Below, piece by piece: positions 62,645 through 64,000 of a stretch of 64,000 nt of DNA (position 1 is its first letter; the number at the start of each line of letters is the position of its first letter). Source of the stretch: Paraescarpia echinospica. Taxonomy: Eukaryota; Annelida; Polychaeta; Sabellida; Siboglinidae. The position numbers were made by a program, and so were the translations under genes. The stretch covers positions 87,814,046 through 87,878,045 of the forward strand of contig CM034531.1 of assembly GCA_020002185.1 (NCBI GenBank), in the 5' to 3' direction. The notes beneath the pieces were generated by a model. That model was given only the letters and a program-made list of their open reading frames with translations. It made no database searches and had not been told where the DNA came from.

Positions 62645-63035
62645 AGTTGGGTTTTCAGTTTGACTCATGAACCAGTGTGAGCTGGTTCAACATACACACA
62701 TGTAAATATATACTTTCACATAAAACTTACGTATCATACTATTACAAATCCGGATTGTAGGCTGTCGAAAAACAGCAACAACTAGTCACTAAACCGTTTA
62801 CACGGACAGATATTTTATAATTATTTTATATTTACTTAGTTGGGTTTTCAGTTTGACTCATGAACCAGTGTGAGCTGGTTCAACATACACACATGTAAAT
62901 ATATACTTTCACATAAAGCTTACGTATCATACTATTACAAATCCGGATTGTAGGCTGTCAAAAAACAGCAACAACAACAACTAGTCACTAAACCGTTTAG
63001 ACGGACAGATATTTTATAATTATTTATCTTTTATT
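62645..63035 (+). repeat. Two tandem 194 bp monomers upstream of a LINE ORF
   Basis: Copy 1 starts at 62645 and copy 2 at 62839, each beginning AGTTGGGTTTTCAGTTTGAC. Each contains a 7 bp-arm inverted repeat, GAACCAG with CTGGTTC. The array lies directly before the LINE ORF and resembles the tandem promoter monomers found in 5' UTRs of some LINEs. Promoter activity is inferred from position only. Confidence 0.85.
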
Positions 63036-63136
63036 TTTTAGTATTATCTCAGTACACGTTTTAAGTGTGGGTGTGTTTCTTAATAACTACTTGACCGTTT
63101 TATCAACTCTAAACCACTACCACTCGAGTTGGTGAC

Positions 63137-64000
63137 ATGGCAGGCTCCGTACGACATACCTCTACAAGATGCACTTTTAGATGTACCCTGTTCATGATTT
63201 TATGTCTGCAGATAACTTTTAGGTTTTTAAATGATCCCAATTTAAAAAAATTGGAGAGTTTCCAGAGCAACACAAACGAGACCTATGTCAACGCCAAAGC
63301 TAGACAAGACATCCATTCTGTCACGTCCTACTACATTTATAGTCCCATATGGAAAACCATAGCCCAATTGAAATGTCTCAAATCCAGCACCTCCACTGGA
63401 TTACTGATCACTCCTCTACCGTATAAACCCAGGACAACAACAAAATTCTCCATTCTTCTATGCATCATGCTCTCAGGAGATGTTCAACTAAATCCAGGCC
63501 CCTCTAAATGTCACTCATGTAAGAAATCACTAAGGTCTAATGCACTCATCCTAACTTGTAATGATTGTAATAAATCCACACACATCAAATGCGCCAGGAT
63601 ATCCAGACAAGAATTTAACAACACTTACAGAAACCAAAATGTACCATGGCACTGTTCAAATTGCTCAGCACCGTGTGGCATTTGCCATGGAGATGTCCTA
63701 AATGACCATAAAGCAATTCAGTGCGACCACTGCCTAAACTGGATCCACTCACAATGCTGTGCAATAGATGACAATGAATACAAACGATTAATAAATTCCT
63801 CATGTTCGTGGGCCTGCCCCGAATGCAACAACTTCAACTTCACAAATTCTTTCTTCAGAGATACAGAAATCCCAACGGCAAATCCCTTTTATCCACTGGA
63901 CAGTAACTGTCATAACCTAAACGAAACCACCAACAACAATACAACTAATAGCAAGAAAGCATATAGACCAAAAAAGAGACCAAACTTCAGATGCATCCTC
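63137..64000 (+). CDS. LINE ORF with 2A-like motif and two PHD fingers (runs off the window)
   Basis: The frame is open for 288 codons to the window end, with a stop 27 bp upstream of the ATG. The first 110 residues have a hydrophobic patch (LFMILCLQITF). A 2A-like motif GDVQLNPGP follows at residues 114-122, keeping NPGP with Gln for the usual Glu. Two C4HC3 PHD-type zinc fingers follow: Cys125-x2-Cys128 to Cys173-x2-Cys176, and Cys180-x2-Cys183 to Cys227-x2-Cys230, each with His149 or His204 in the fifth position. The end of the frame (KKRPNFRCIL) resembles the entry to an APE endonuclease, cut off by the edge. CR1/L2-type LINEs with 2A and PHD modules are known in marine invertebrates. No frameshift occurs, so this copy may be young. 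Confidence 0.8.
   Translation, partial: MAGSVRHTSTRCTFRCTLFMILCLQITFRFLNDPNLKKLESFQSNTNETYVNAKARQDIHSVTSYYIYSPIWKTIAQLKCLKSSTSTGLLITPLPYKPRTTTKFSILLCIMLSGDVQLNPGPSKCHSCKKSLRSNALILTCNDCNKSTHIKCARISRQEFNNTYRNQNVPWHCSNCSAPCGICHGDVLNDHKAIQCDHCLNWIHSQCCAIDDNEYKRLINSSCSWACPECNNFNFTNSFFRDTEIPTANPFYPLDSNCHNLNETTNNNTTNSKKAYRPKKRPNFRCIL
63476..63502 (+). other. 2A-like translational-skipping motif
   Basis: Codons for GDVQLNPGP. The NPGP core and the preceding Leu/Ile-rich run match 2A-like sequences. Skipping would separate the N-terminal 121 residues from the PHD-endonuclease part, which would start at Pro122. Confidence 0.7.

Overview
The window is metazoan nuclear DNA, AT-rich and dominated by transposable elements. 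It holds one host gene I can assign with confidence, glycine N-methyltransferase (GNMT), on the minus strand in five coding exons from 48217 to 30118. The CR1/L2-type LINEs with 2A-like and PHD modules, the SWIM-type gene exons, the tRNA-derived SINEs and the long microsatellites suggest a marine invertebrate, perhaps a lophotrochozoan. I cannot name a species.

Region 1 (1-17670) is a nested transposon structure. A LINE fragment (299-635 and 17198-17672) is split by a unit of about 16.5 kb (644-17189). The unit is flanked by near-identical 8-9 bp direct repeats and has very long inverted arms of about 3.5 kb each once later insertions are subtracted. Both arms carry the same four exons of a gene resembling SWIM zinc-finger/YqaJ-type proteins, pointing inward, with the same stop codon in the SWIM exon. 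Later insertions separate the arms: a CR1 LINE with an SGNH-type ORF1 in the left arm; a TTAA-flanked 1.6 kb element with an internal palindrome, a decayed hAT and a 62 bp retroposed tail in the right arm.

Region 2 (17.6-19.7 kb) holds three phase-compatible candidate exons of a minus-strand membrane protein. Region 3 (20387-27329) is a TTAA-flanked DNA transposon, with a second copy at 44104-47401. The first copy is split by a 4 kb LINE and both carry a pogo/Tigger-like MITE. Simple repeats fill 27.4-29.75 kb.

Region 4 (30118-48270) is the GNMT gene. Its predicted 302-residue enzyme would convert glycine to sarcosine with S-adenosylmethionine. Introns 1, 2 and 4 hold transposons, a 44 bp-arm hairpin, interstitial telomere repeats and a CTG/CAG tract. 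A TATA box lies upstream, followed further upstream by a minisatellite (48.56-49.39 kb) and about 3 kb of polypyrimidine repeats.

Region 5 (53.4-64 kb) has a LINE nested in another LINE, two candidate exons of an unrecognised minus-strand gene (61499-61403, 58523-58417), and, at the right edge, the start of a LINE with tandem 194 bp 5' monomers, a 2A-like motif and two PHD fingers. That ORF runs off the window. No prokaryotic features, CRISPR arrays or rRNA genes were seen.
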